From Prado023 sp963788325 (GTDB taxonomy: Bacteria; Actinomycetota; Actinomycetes; S36-B12; CAIYMF01), in assembly GCA_963788325.1 (NCBI GenBank), contig CAWBGJ010000009.1, positions 372,001 to 436,000 of the forward strand: DNA of 64,000 nt. Direction: 5' to 3'. Positions 40,812 through 49,037 of the stretch are shown one piece after another. Both the position numbers and the translations under genes were made by a program. The notes under the pieces are model-generated. The model was not told the DNA's origin. It did not search any database and was given only the letters and a program-made list of their open reading frames with translations. Each line of letters starts with the position of its first letter. The stretch's first letter is position 1.

Positions 40812-41993
40812 GTGCGGATCCCGAAACTCTCCGAATTGCCTGGTGCCTCGCTGATCTCCAGCGCCCTGAACGATATCGAGTCCAAAGTGACCACCGCGGT
40901 CGAGGACATCGACTGGGTCTGGGTGGCGCATACAGTCGACACGACCCTGGATGCCGCCCAGGTCCGGTACAAGACCTCCCGGCAGGGGATCCGGCCGACA
41001 GTGGCAGTGCCCTACCGCGGCTGGTACAGCAACGGGGTGGTCCACCTGACCGCCAGGACGATGGAGAAGCCACTGTTCGGCGCGCAGGACGCCGCCAACG
41101 GGGTGACCGACATCTTGTGGACCAACCTGCGCCGCTTCACCGTGCTCACGATGCCCGGGGTCCGGGTCATCGCCAGCATGGGCCAGGCCCGCGAGGAGTT
41201 CGTCAGTGACGCGCAGGGCTACCTGCACATCACCTTGCAGGCCGGTCCCCTGGCACCGGGCTGGCACGTGCTGGACATCGACCCGGTCGATGGCTCGGTG
41301 CCACACGTGACCGGCCGCGTGCTGGTCTGCGACCCGAACAGCGATATCGCCGTGATCTCTGACATCGACGACACCATCATGAAGACGGGACTCACCCAGG
41401 GCTGGACCTCGGTCGGGCGCACGTTGTTCCGCGACGTGGCCGGGCGCAAGCCGGTGCCCGGTATGGCGACCCTCTATGCAGGGCTGGCCCGCGGCAACGG
41501 GGGCCCCCGCACTGTCCCGTTCTTCTACGTGTCGACCGGATCGTGGAACGTCTACGACTACCTCGTGGCGTTCATGAACCTGCACGGGTTCCCCCGCGGA
41601 CCGTTGTTCCTCACCGACTGGGGCCCCACCGCAGACCGGGTGATGCGCGACGGCCGGGAGCACAAGCGCGCGACCATCCGGGCGCTGCTCGCGGGCAATC
41701 CGGACCATGACTTCGTGCTCATCGGAGATGTCGGGCAGGGCGACCCCGAAACCTACGAGCAGATGGCCCGCGAGTTCCCCGACCAGGTTCGTGCGATCTT
41801 CCTGGTGTATGTCGGATCCCACCTGGCCGAGCGCACCGCCGAGGTTGCCGAACGTGCGGCAGCGCTGCGCGAGGAGGGCATCGAGATGTACTACGTGGCC
41901 AACGCCGTGGAGGCGGTCACCGTGGCCTGGCAATTGGGCCTGGTCGACCAGGCGACCACGGCGCGGATCGCTGCGGAGTTCCTGGACCGCTGA
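40812..41993 (+). CDS. App1-family phosphatase domain protein (DUF2183)
   Basis: A 393-residue protein. An N-terminal beta domain with PYRGWYSNGVVHLTAR is followed by the HAD-like App1 catalytic domain: IAVISDIDDTIMKTGLTQG (D-x-D-D-T), FFYVSTGSWNVYDYLVAFM and KRATIRALLAGNPDHDFVLI. Yeast App1 is a phosphatidate phosphatase; bacterial members are unassigned. Start is uncertain: GTG 40812 with GGAAAGG upstream, or GTG 40803. A TAGCCT box at 40779-40784 is a likely -10. Confidence 0.83.
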   Translation: MRIPKLSELPGASLISSALNDIESKVTTAVEDIDWVWVAHTVDTTLDAAQVRYKTSRQGIRPTVAVPYRGWYSNGVVHLTARTMEKPLFGAQDAANGVTDILWTNLRRFTVLTMPGVRVIASMGQAREEFVSDAQGYLHITLQAGPLAPGWHVLDIDPVDGSVPHVTGRVLVCDPNSDIAVISDIDDTIMKTGLTQGWTSVGRTLFRDVAGRKPVPGMATLYAGLARGNGGPRTVPFFYVSTGSWNVYDYLVAFMNLHGFPRGPLFLTDWGPTADRVMRDGREHKRATIRALLAGNPDHDFVLIGDVGQGDPETYEQMAREFPDQVRAIFLVYVGSHLAERTAEVAERAAALREEGIEMYYVANAVEAVTVAWQLGLVDQATTARIAAEFLDR

Positions 41994-42020
41994 GCGCAGC
42001 CTCCGTTGGGCGGGGGCTGA

Positions 42021-43136
42021 TCAGCTGGGTGTCGTGGGGCCCGACGTGTCTGTCGACTCGGGTGCAGGTGTGTCGGGGCCGTTCGTGGCGGGGGCCTTCT
42101 TGGCCGGGGCCTTCTTGGCCGGGGACTTCTTCGCGGGCGCGGCCTTCGCGGACGCGGTCTTCGCCGGGGCCTTCTTCGCGGGGGTCCGCTGGGCAGGTGT
42201 CTTCTTTGCGGGGGGGGTCGCCGTCCCAGCCTGCTCCGTCCCGGCCTGTTTCGTCCCGGCCCGCTGGGGGGTGGCCCCCTTCGCTGGGGCTGATGGGGCC
42301 TTCTTCGACACGGGGGTTGCAGATGTGCCACCTGACCCCTTGGCTGCAGGCCGTGCCCCAGGAGCCGGCGCCTTGGGTGCGGAGGTCGTCGCGGCACGGG
42401 CTTCGGCGCGCTTGGCCGCTGCACTCGCGCGGGCCGCCTCCATCTGCTCGGAGCGCAGCTTCGCGGCCCGGGTCGCTGCAGGGTCAGGGTCGAAGGTGCG
42501 GCGGCGGATGCCGGGCTCCTGCGACGAGTCCGGGACTGCGGCGGACTTGGCCCGGTCCCGCGCGGAGCCGGGGATGGGCCGCCGCGGGTCGAGCAGGTCC
42601 TGGATCACGGGGGCCACCATGCGGATGACCTCCTCCTCGCTGGCCGAGGCCAGCGGCTCCAGCCGGACCCCGTAGCGCATGATCGCCACGCCCATCAGGT
42701 AGCTGGTGATCAGCGAGGCGCGCATCCGCGCGTCGGGCACGCCGATCGTGCCCGCGATCCGATCGACCACACCGATCTCGATGAACTCCTGCAGGCCGGT
42801 GACGGCCTGGCCGGCGCTGACCCCGGCCCGGGCCAGGGACATCAGGTCATCGCGTGCCTGCGGATCGCGCAGCGTGTCGAGGCTGAAGCGCACGAGCCGC
42901 TCCCCCATGCCCTCGATCCCCGGGGCGAGCAGTGCCGGGATCGCCGAGACCGGGTCATCGGGCAGCCGCAGCGCGGCAGCGAACAGCGCGTCGCGGTTGC
43001 GGTAGTAGCGCCGAGCCACGTCCGGGGTCACACCGGCGGCCGCGGACGCGGTGCGCATCGTCAGCCCGACGTACCCCCGCTTGTCGATGATGTCGCGCGC
43101 GACGCTCAGCAGGGCTTCCCGGGGATCCTCACTCAC
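42021..43136 (-). CDS. TetR-family regulator with histone-H1-like Lys/Ala/Pro tail
   Basis: A 371-residue protein. The N-terminal TetR HTH is LTMRTASAAAGVTPDVARRY and YRNRDALFAAALRL; the ligand domain ends about residue 195. The rest, about 160 residues, is low-complexity with repeated APAKK, KKAPAK and KKSPAKK units like eukaryotic histone H1 and mycobacterial Hlp. The tail is long for a TetR regulator and should bind DNA non-specifically. It is 9 bases downstream of a gene that has a similar tail at its N-terminus. GTG start with a TAGTCT box. Confidence 0.88.
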   Translation of the reverse strand: MSEDPREALLSVARDIIDKRGYVGLTMRTASAAAGVTPDVARRYYRNRDALFAAALRLPDDPVSAIPALLAPGIEGMGERLVRFSLDTLRDPQARDDLMSLARAGVSAGQAVTGLQEFIEIGVVDRIAGTIGVPDARMRASLITSYLMGVAIMRYGVRLEPLASASEEEVIRMVAPVIQDLLDPRRPIPGSARDRAKSAAVPDSSQEPGIRRRTFDPDPAATRAAKLRSEQMEAARASAAAKRAEARAATTSAPKAPAPGARPAAKGSGGTSATPVSKKAPSAPAKGATPQRAGTKQAGTEQAGTATPPAKKTPAQRTPAKKAPAKTASAKAAPAKKSPAKKAPAKKAPATNGPDTPAPESTDTSGPTTPS

Positions 43137-43142
43137 GCGGCC

Positions 43143-43148
43143 AGACTA
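43143..43148 (-). promoter_or_regulatory. Leaderless -10 box for the TetR gene, sharing the upstream stop codon
   Basis: TAGTCT on the reverse strand, six bases before GTG 43136. Its TAG is also the stop of the isomerase gene. Confidence 0.5.
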
Positions 43149-44494
43149 GGCCCGCGGCCCTGCCCCCGGCAGGACGAGCGGCGCTGCGAGGTGCAGCCGG
43201 GCGAAGGCGAGTGCCTCAGCGAGGTCGGCCTCCCGCTCAGCCCGGTTCGCTGCCTTGCGGGTGCTCACTTCCAGGACGACCGTGCCGGCGAAGCCCTGAA
43301 GGGCGAGCTGCTCGAGCATCTCGGCGCACTGCTGGTTGCCCCGACCGGGCACGAGGTGCTCGTCTCGGGCCAACCCGCTGCCATCTGCGAGGTGGATGTG
43401 CGCCAGACGATCTCCGAGGTCAGCGGCCATGTCCAACGCGGAGGTGCCCGACACCGAGGTGTGCGACAGGTCCAGCGTCACCTGCGGGTAGTCCTGGTTG
43501 CGCGGATCCCAGTCCGGCAGGTAGGCCGCCCACTCCCGGCTGGCAGCACGCCACGGGTACATGTTCTCCACGGCGAACACGACGTCGGTCTCATCGCGCA
43601 TGCGGGCCAGGCCGGTCTCGAAGTCGCGGGCGTAGTCGCGCTGCCAGCGGAACGGGGGATGCACGACCACCGTCGAGGCGCCCAGGAGCTCGGCAGCGGC
43701 CTGCGATCGGCGCAGCTTCTCCCAGGCGTCGGTGCTCCAGACCCGCTGGGTGACCAGCAGGCAGGGCGAGTGCACCGACAGGACTGGGATCCCGTAGTAG
43801 TCGCGACAGACGTCCGGACGGCATCGGGATCCTGGCTGACCGCGTCGGTGAACACCATCAGCTCGATGCCGTCGTAGCCCAGACGCCGGGCGATCTCGAA
43901 AGCCGCCGCGGTGGACTCCGGGTAGACCGAGGCCGTGGACAGGGCCACCTTCGCAGCGGGCACCCGGACGGTGGGGCGTTCGACCTCGGCGATCGTCAGG
44001 CTGGCGGCCGCTGCCGCCGCCACGGCGGTCAGCCCCCCGGCGGGCTCGACCTGCGCGGTGGCCTTCCTGGCCCGTGTCCGGGCCAGGCGCTTCGCCGCGG
44101 TACTCGCGGGGGCGGAGCTCGTTGCTTCAGGTGCGCCGGTGGCGCTGTCCGTGGCTGCGCTGGCGGGCTGGACCGTGGCCACGCGCTTCCCCGCGGCACG
44201 GGTGCGCGTCCTGGCCGGGGGCTTCGCCGCGGATTTCGCCGGGGGCTTGCTCGAGGCGGTGCTCGGGGCCTCGGCTGCGGAACTGGCCCCGGACTCACTC
44301 GGAGCCTTGGCCGAGGTCTTGGCCCCCGACTTGCTCGGGGACTTGGCCCTTGCCTTCCTCGGGGGCTTGGCCACAGAGTCGCCCTCGGACCCGCCCTGCG
44401 CGCCCCCGGTGGCCTCGAGGGTCTCGTCGCCGACCGACGACGGATCACCCTGTGCGGCTACCGCGCGGGGGTCGTCCTGCCCAGGTGCTGGCAC
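43146..44494 (-). pseudogene. Sugar phosphate isomerase/epimerase-like TIM barrel with Lys/Ala-rich N-terminal tail; one frameshift
   Basis: From GTG 44494 the first about 155 residues are Ser/Ala/Lys/Pro-rich (KPPRKARAKSPSKSGAKT, TRTRAAGKRV), followed by barrel strands ALSTASVYPESTAAAFEIA and GYDGIELMVFTDAVSQDPDA. Near 43812 the frame shifts by one base; the barrel then continues CRDYYGIPVLSVHSPCLLVT, TVVVHPPFRWQRDYARDFET, VENMYPW and LSHTSVSGTSALD to the end. The fold is xylose-isomerase-like (AP endonuclease 2 family). Both halves are well conserved, so the shift may be a base-calling error. Confidence 0.75.
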
Positions 44495-44500
44495 AAGGCA

Positions 44501-44506
44501 AGCGTA
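44501..44506 (-). promoter_or_regulatory. Leaderless -10 box for the isomerase gene
   Basis: TACGCT on the reverse strand, six bases before the GTG at 44494. Confidence 0.5.
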
Positions 44507-44553
44507 AGCCCATCGAGAGCCCGTGCCCTCCGACCCGGCGATGCCCCACCCCT

Positions 44554-44559
44554 TACGCT
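44554..44559 (+). promoter_or_regulatory. Leaderless -10 box for the cysteine-rich protein gene
   Basis: TACGCT seven bases before the ATG at 44567; divergent from an identical box at 44501-44506. Confidence 0.5.
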
Positions 44560-44566
44560 GAGCCCC

Positions 44567-45367
44567 ATGGTGGAACTACCCCTGGGCGGGGCACGGCACT
44601 GGGTGGAGTTCCCGGACCCCGAAGGGCCCGCCGACGATCCCACGGTGGTCTATCGAGCCGACCTCACGTGGTTGACCTCCAGCTGGACCTGCATCTTCGG
44701 AGCTGGCTGCCAGGGCATCTACGCAGACCGGCCAGACGATGGCTGCTGCACGCTCGGTGCCCACTTCGCCGACGACGACGACCGGCGCCGGACCCAGCGC
44801 ACGGCCCGCCAGTTGTCCGGGGACCAGTGGCAGATGCGCGGCACCGGTCGGGCGGAGGGCGTGGTGGCCCTTGACTCGGACGGCGAGGCCAAGACCAGAG
44901 TCGTGGACGGGGCATGCATCTTCCTCAACCGGCCGGGGTTCCCCGGCGGAGCCGGTTGCGCCCTGCACAAGCTCGCCCTCGATCGGGGGGTACCCATCAC
45001 GACCACCAAGCCCGACGTCTGCTGGCAGCTCCCCCTGCGACGCACCTACGAGGAGGTGACCCGGCCCGACGGCAGCGAGGTGCAGGTCGTCGTGCTCTCC
45101 GAGTTCGACCGCAGGGGTTGGGGCGAGGGTGGCCACGACCTCGACTGGTACTGCACGACCGCACCAGCGGCGCACACCGGCACCGACCCGGTCTACGTCT
45201 CCTCGCGTGACGAGCTCGTGGAGCTGATCGGGGCCCCGGCCTACCAGGTGCTCGCCGAGCACTGCAACGCGCGGCTGGAGGCGATGGCCGCGCGCGCTGC
45301 CCGCAGCCTCCCGCTGGCAGGGATGGCCCCGCATCCCGCCAGCATCCCCCACCACCCCTCGGCCTGA
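44567..45367 (+). CDS. Conserved cysteine-rich protein of unknown function
   Basis: A 266-residue soluble protein with eight cysteines: WTCIFGAGCQGIY, GCCTLGAHFADDDD, GACIFLNRPGFPGGAGCALH, DVCWQLPLRR, DWYCTTA and a late EHCNARLEA. The spacing suggests metal binding, as in DUF3109/YkgJ-like zinc- or iron-binding proteins, but I cannot fix the family. No signal peptide. The C-terminal HPASIPHHPSA and the stop lie inside the first unit of a 22-base tandem repeat. Confidence 0.7.
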   Translation: MVELPLGGARHWVEFPDPEGPADDPTVVYRADLTWLTSSWTCIFGAGCQGIYADRPDDGCCTLGAHFADDDDRRRTQRTARQLSGDQWQMRGTGRAEGVVALDSDGEAKTRVVDGACIFLNRPGFPGGAGCALHKLALDRGVPITTTKPDVCWQLPLRRTYEEVTRPDGSEVQVVVLSEFDRRGWGEGGHDLDWYCTTAPAAHTGTDPVYVSSRDELVELIGAPAYQVLAEHCNARLEAMAARAARSLPLAGMAPHPASIPHHPSA

Positions 45368-45423
45368 CCCCCCACCACCCCTCGGGCTGCCCCCTACCAC
45401 CCCTCGATCTGCCCCCTACCTGA
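45346..45423 (+). repeat. 22-bp tandem repeat crossing a stop codon, three and a half copies
   Basis: Units at 45346-45367, 45368-45389 and 45390-45411 follow the pattern CCCCC-ACCACCCCTCG-CTG; a partial unit runs 45412-45423. The stop codon of the cysteine-rich protein lies at the end of unit 1. Confidence 0.9.
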
Positions 45424-45447
45424 CCCCCGAAGGACTGGTGACCGCCG

Positions 45448-45544
45448 CCCGCTCCGCGCGGGTGTCAGTTCCTCCACCTGCGCGTCGGCCGGACGACTCC
45501 GGTGTGGAGGAACCCCGCGCCCCCGACGCCCACGTGGAGAAACG
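45448..45544. repeat. Dispersed intergenic repeat, copy 2
   Basis: It shares GTTCCTCCAC and the GACGCCCACGTGGAGAAAC end with copy 1 at 15452. In this copy GTTCCTCCAC (45468-45477) also pairs perfectly with GTGGAGGAAC (45503-45512). It lies between convergent stops, like copy 1. Confidence 0.6.
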
Positions 45545-45580
45545 CGGCAGGGGTGGACGGCAGAGGTGGACGCCCGCTGG

Positions 45581-47008
45581 CTAGGCCTCGGGGACCAGGG
45601 CCAGCGCCCGGGGGCCGGATCGGGGTACGTGCAGGGCGAGGTCCGGTCGTGCCCAGGGCATGACCCGAAGGGCGCCCGACAGGTCGTCCACCGGGTGCAA
45701 CCGCATGCCCGGGTCACGCAGGCCTGCGGCGTCCGCACGCGGCAGGATCACATCGGTCATGCCCAGACGGGCCGCTTCGGCCACCCGAGGGCGGGCACCG
45801 GGCACGCGGCGGACGTCACCGGCCAGGCCCACCTCACCGAAGGCCACCCAACCGGGCGGCACGGACATGTCACGCACGGAGCCGTGCACCGCCAGGGCGA
45901 TCGCCAGGTCGCAGGCGGGCTCGACCAACCGGGCGCCGCCCACCGGGGCCACGTACGTGTCCAGCCGCGACAGGGGCACCGCCTCCCGCCGCTCGAGCAC
46001 CGCCAGCACCATCGCGATCCGGGCGGTCTCCAACCCGGAGTTGGTCCGCCGCGGGCTGGCACCGGCAGCGGGCACGACCAGGGCCTGGATCTCGGCCAAC
46101 AGGGCCCGGCGCCCCTCCAGCGTCACGGTGACGCACGTGCCGGGCACGGGATCCGGTCGGTCGGAGACGAACAGCCCGCTCGGGTCGGTCAGGCCGACCA
46201 GGCCCTCCTCGCCGAGCTCGAAGCAACCCACCTCGTCGGTCGGGCCGTAGCGGTTCTTCACCGCGCGGACCATCCGCAGCCGAGCGTGCCGATCGCCCTC
46301 GAAGGACAGCACGACGTCCACGAGGTGCTCCAACGTGCGCGGGCCGGCGATGCCGCCGTCCTTGGTCACATGCCCGACCAGCAGGGTGGCCATGTGCCGC
46401 TCCTTGGCCAGGCGGATCAGGGCGGACGTGGACTCGCGCACCTGGGCCACGCCGGACACCACGCCGTCCACCCCGGTCGTGGTCATCGTCTGGATGGAGT
46501 CGATGACCAGCAGCTGGGGGTTCAGTGCGCCGGCGTGGGCGACCACGGCCGACACGTCGGACTCCGCGGCGAGGAACACCTCAGGGCTCACCGAGCCCAC
46601 CCGCTCGGCGCGGGCCCGCACCTGCTCGACGCTCTCCTCGCCCGTGACGTAGAGCGCACGCACCCCGCGACCCGCGACCGCGGCGACCACCTGCAGCAGC
46701 AGGGTCGACTTGCCCACCCCAGGCTCGCCGGCGAGCAGCACCACCGCGCCTGGCACCAGGCCCCCGCCCAGCACCCGATCGAGCTCGGCGATCCCGGTGG
46801 GTTCTGCCACCGAGCGTGTGAGGTCGATGTGGGTCATCGGCTGGGCGGAGCTCGAGACGGGCCCCGCCACCGGCATCCGGCTGGTCGTGCCCACCTGCGC
46901 CACGCTGCCCCAGGCCTGGCACTCCCCGCACCTCCCCACCCACTTGTGCGCCTGCCACCCGCATTCGGAGCATCGGAACACCACACGGGCCGCACTGGTG
47001 GAGGTCAT
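45581..47008 (-). CDS. radA: DNA repair protein RadA (Sms)
   Basis: A 475-residue protein with zinc finger C13-x2-C16 and C27-x2-C30 (CSECGWQAHKWVGRCGEC), Walker A GEPGVGKSTLLLQ, the RadA KNRYG motif in VKNRYGPTDEVGC, and a Lon-like C-terminal domain (VAFGEVGLAGDVRRVP). It promotes branch migration in recombination. In Bacillus and mycobacteria RadA binds and inhibits DisA, encoded divergently here. ATG 47008 has a TAGTTT box seven bases upstream. Confidence 0.95.
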   Translation of the reverse strand: MTSTSAARVVFRCSECGWQAHKWVGRCGECQAWGSVAQVGTTSRMPVAGPVSSSAQPMTHIDLTRSVAEPTGIAELDRVLGGGLVPGAVVLLAGEPGVGKSTLLLQVVAAVAGRGVRALYVTGEESVEQVRARAERVGSVSPEVFLAAESDVSAVVAHAGALNPQLLVIDSIQTMTTTGVDGVVSGVAQVRESTSALIRLAKERHMATLLVGHVTKDGGIAGPRTLEHLVDVVLSFEGDRHARLRMVRAVKNRYGPTDEVGCFELGEEGLVGLTDPSGLFVSDRPDPVPGTCVTVTLEGRRALLAEIQALVVPAAGASPRRTNSGLETARIAMVLAVLERREAVPLSRLDTYVAPVGGARLVEPACDLAIALAVHGSVRDMSVPPGWVAFGEVGLAGDVRRVPGARPRVAEAARLGMTDVILPRADAAGLRDPGMRLHPVDDLSGALRVMPWARPDLALHVPRSGPRALALVPEA

Positions 47009-47015
47009 GGTCGAG

Positions 47016-47021
47016 AAACTA
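47016..47021 (-). promoter_or_regulatory. Leaderless -10 box for radA
   Basis: TAGTTT on the reverse strand, seven bases before the ATG at 47008. Confidence 0.5.
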
Positions 47022-47113
47022 CCTCGACCGACTGACATCGCCGACAGGGTCGGATCGCCGCTGGGGACAACCGCCACCGGCGCCGTGGCCTGCAGGTGGC
47101 CCGCCCGGTCACC

Positions 47114-47119
47114 TAGACT
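47114..47119 (+). promoter_or_regulatory. Putative -10 box of disA
   Basis: TAGACT, 36 bases before ATG 47156, leaving room for the GGAGAG ribosome site at 47144. Confidence 0.45.
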
Positions 47120-47155
47120 CTGCGGCAGGGAGCAACCGAACACGGAGAGTCACTC

Positions 47156-48238
47156 ATGGCAGGCATCGACCCCGAACTGGCCGCGGCCCTGGCCCGGGTG
47201 GCACCCGGGACGGAGTTGCGCGACGGCCTGGAGCGGATCATGCGCGGGCGGACGGGCGCGCTGATCGTGCTCGGCAACGACAAGGCCCTCGAGGGCCTGG
47301 CCACCGGCGGGTTCCCCCTGGACATCGACTTCACCGCCACCCGGCTGCGTGAGCTGGCCAAGATGGACGGCGCCGTGATCATCGACTCGGCCACCGCGCG
47401 GATCGTGATGGCCGCGACCCAACTGGTCCCCGACCCGACCATCCCCACCGGCGAGACCGGCACCCGGCACCGCACCGCAGACCGGGTCGCCCGCCAGTCC
47501 GGGTTCCCGGTGGTCAGCGTCAGCAAGTCCATGAACATCATCGCGCTGTACCTCAAGGGCCGGCGCTACGTGCTCGAGGAGCCGGCGGCGATCCTGTCCC
47601 GGGCCAACCAGGCGCTGGCCACCCTCGAGCGGTACAAGCAGCGCCTCGACGAGGTCTCGCGCAGCCTGTCAGCGCTGGAGATCGAGGACCTGGTCACCGT
47701 GCGCGAGGTGTGCGCCACCCTGCAGCGCCTGGAGATGGTCCGCCACATCGCCACCGAGATCAGCGCCTACCTGCTCGAGCTGGGCACCGAGGGCCGGCTG
47801 GTCTCCCTGCAGCTGGCCGAGCTGGTCGCCGGGGTGGACACCGACCGCGAGCTGGTGGTGCGCGACTACCTGCCGCGCAAGAAGTCCCGGAGCAAGGTCC
47901 GTACCGTGGACGAGACCCTGGAGGCCCTGGACCTGATCGGGCCGACCGACCTGCTGGACCTCACGTCCGTGGCCCGCGCCCTGGGCTACCCGGCGAGCAC
48001 CGACGGGCTGGAGACCAACGTGAGCGCGCGCGGGCATCGCACGCTCTCACGCGTCCCCCGGGTCCCGGAGGCGGTCCGCGACCGCCTGGTCGAGCACTTC
48101 GGCACTCTGCAGGGCCTGCTCGGCGCCTCGGTCGAGGACCTGCAGCAGGTCGAGGGGATCGGCGAGAACCGGGCCCGCTACATCCGCGAGGGGCTCTACC
48201 GGCTGGCCGAGTCCTCGATCCTCGAGCGCTACGTCTGA
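47156..48238 (+). CDS. disA: DNA integrity scanning diadenylate cyclase DisA
   Basis: A 360-residue enzyme. The DAC domain has MDGAVIIDSATARI and GTRHRTADRVARQSG, the two ATP-binding motifs. A linker helix bundle (about 150-290) and a C-terminal HhH domain (LLGASVEDLQQVEGIGENRA) bind branched DNA. It makes c-di-AMP from ATP and slows at recombination intermediates. The signal could reach the TrkA-type subunit in this window. Divergent from radA. Confidence 0.96.
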   Translation: MAGIDPELAAALARVAPGTELRDGLERIMRGRTGALIVLGNDKALEGLATGGFPLDIDFTATRLRELAKMDGAVIIDSATARIVMAATQLVPDPTIPTGETGTRHRTADRVARQSGFPVVSVSKSMNIIALYLKGRRYVLEEPAAILSRANQALATLERYKQRLDEVSRSLSALEIEDLVTVREVCATLQRLEMVRHIATEISAYLLELGTEGRLVSLQLAELVAGVDTDRELVVRDYLPRKKSRSKVRTVDETLEALDLIGPTDLLDLTSVARALGYPASTDGLETNVSARGHRTLSRVPRVPEAVRDRLVEHFGTLQGLLGASVEDLQQVEGIGENRARYIREGLYRLAESSILERYV

Positions 48239-48260
48239 GTGCCCGGCACCAGCGCCGGGG

Positions 48261-48944
48261 CTACTTGACGGTGAAGGTGACCGGGGCGGACTCGACGCCG
48301 CCGTTGATCGCGATGACCTTGTAGCTGCCCGGCTGAGCCAGGGGCTGGTCGGCGGGGCAGGACTGCACCGTGACGCGGCCGGGCCAGGTGACCGAGGTCA
48401 TGAACGGCTTGTCCGGGGCCAGGTCCGCGACATCCTCGGCCTTCGAGGCGTTGCAGAAGTCCGAGGACCAGACCAGGGCCGAGCCGGAGGTGATCCGCAT
48501 CTCGTTCGCGCCCGCGCCCACGTCCCGGGTGCAGGGCGCCTTGCCGGTGTTGGTCACCGACATGGTCAGGGCCATCCCTGACCCGACGCTGGTCGAGGAC
48601 CCAGCCGTGCTCGCCAGCACCGTGATGTCGGCGTCGGTGCAGGCGGCCGTGGCCGACGGGCTCGGACTGGGCGACGGGGTCGGCGACCCGCTGGGCGCGG
48701 CACTGGCCGAGGGATCGGGCTGCGCTGTCGCAGCGGGATCCTCCGAGGCGTCCGGCGAGGCCGACATCGACAGCCCGAAGCTCGGTGACGACTCCGGGGC
48801 GGTCGCCACGGGGTCGCCGCCGAGGCCGAACGCCGTGCGCAGCAGCAGCCAGATCAGCCAGAGCACCACGACCAGGCCCGCGATCACCGCGGCACGTCGA
48901 CGCCAGTAGGTGCTGGGCTGCTCCGGGCCGATCGGATTCATCAT
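48261..48944 (-). CDS. Membrane-anchored extracellular protein of unknown function
   Basis: A 227-residue protein with a short cytoplasmic head (QPSTYWRRR), one membrane helix (AAVIAGLVVVLWLIWLLL), a Pro/Ser/Thr linker (about 50-100) and a beta-rich outer domain with four cysteines (ATAACTDAD, APCTRDV, DFCNAS, QSCPADQP). The fold looks Ig-like, similar to DUF4232-like domains. Genes of this design are frequently found next to disA in actinobacteria. ATG 48944 or 48941. Confidence 0.72.
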   Translation of the reverse strand: MMNPIGPEQPSTYWRRRAAVIAGLVVVLWLIWLLLRTAFGLGGDPVATAPESSPSFGLSMSASPDASEDPAATAQPDPSASAAPSGSPTPSPSPSPSATAACTDADITVLASTAGSSTSVGSGMALTMSVTNTGKAPCTRDVGAGANEMRITSGSALVWSSDFCNASKAEDVADLAPDKPFMTSVTWPGRVTVQSCPADQPLAQPGSYKVIAINGGVESAPVTFTVK

Positions 48945-48979
48945 CGAGCTCACGGGGACAACGGTAACGCCCTGGCGCA

Positions 48980-49028
48980 CGAGACTGGGCCCGCGCACCC
49001 GTCCTCGGGGTGCGCGGGCCCAGTCTCG
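48980..49028 (-). terminator. Very strong hairpin after clpC
   Basis: A perfect 21-pair stem (48980-49000 with 49008-49028, starting CGAGACTGGGCCC) and a seven-base loop, just past the clpC stop. No U tract. Confidence 0.75.
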
Positions 49029-49037
49029 GTGCGCTGA

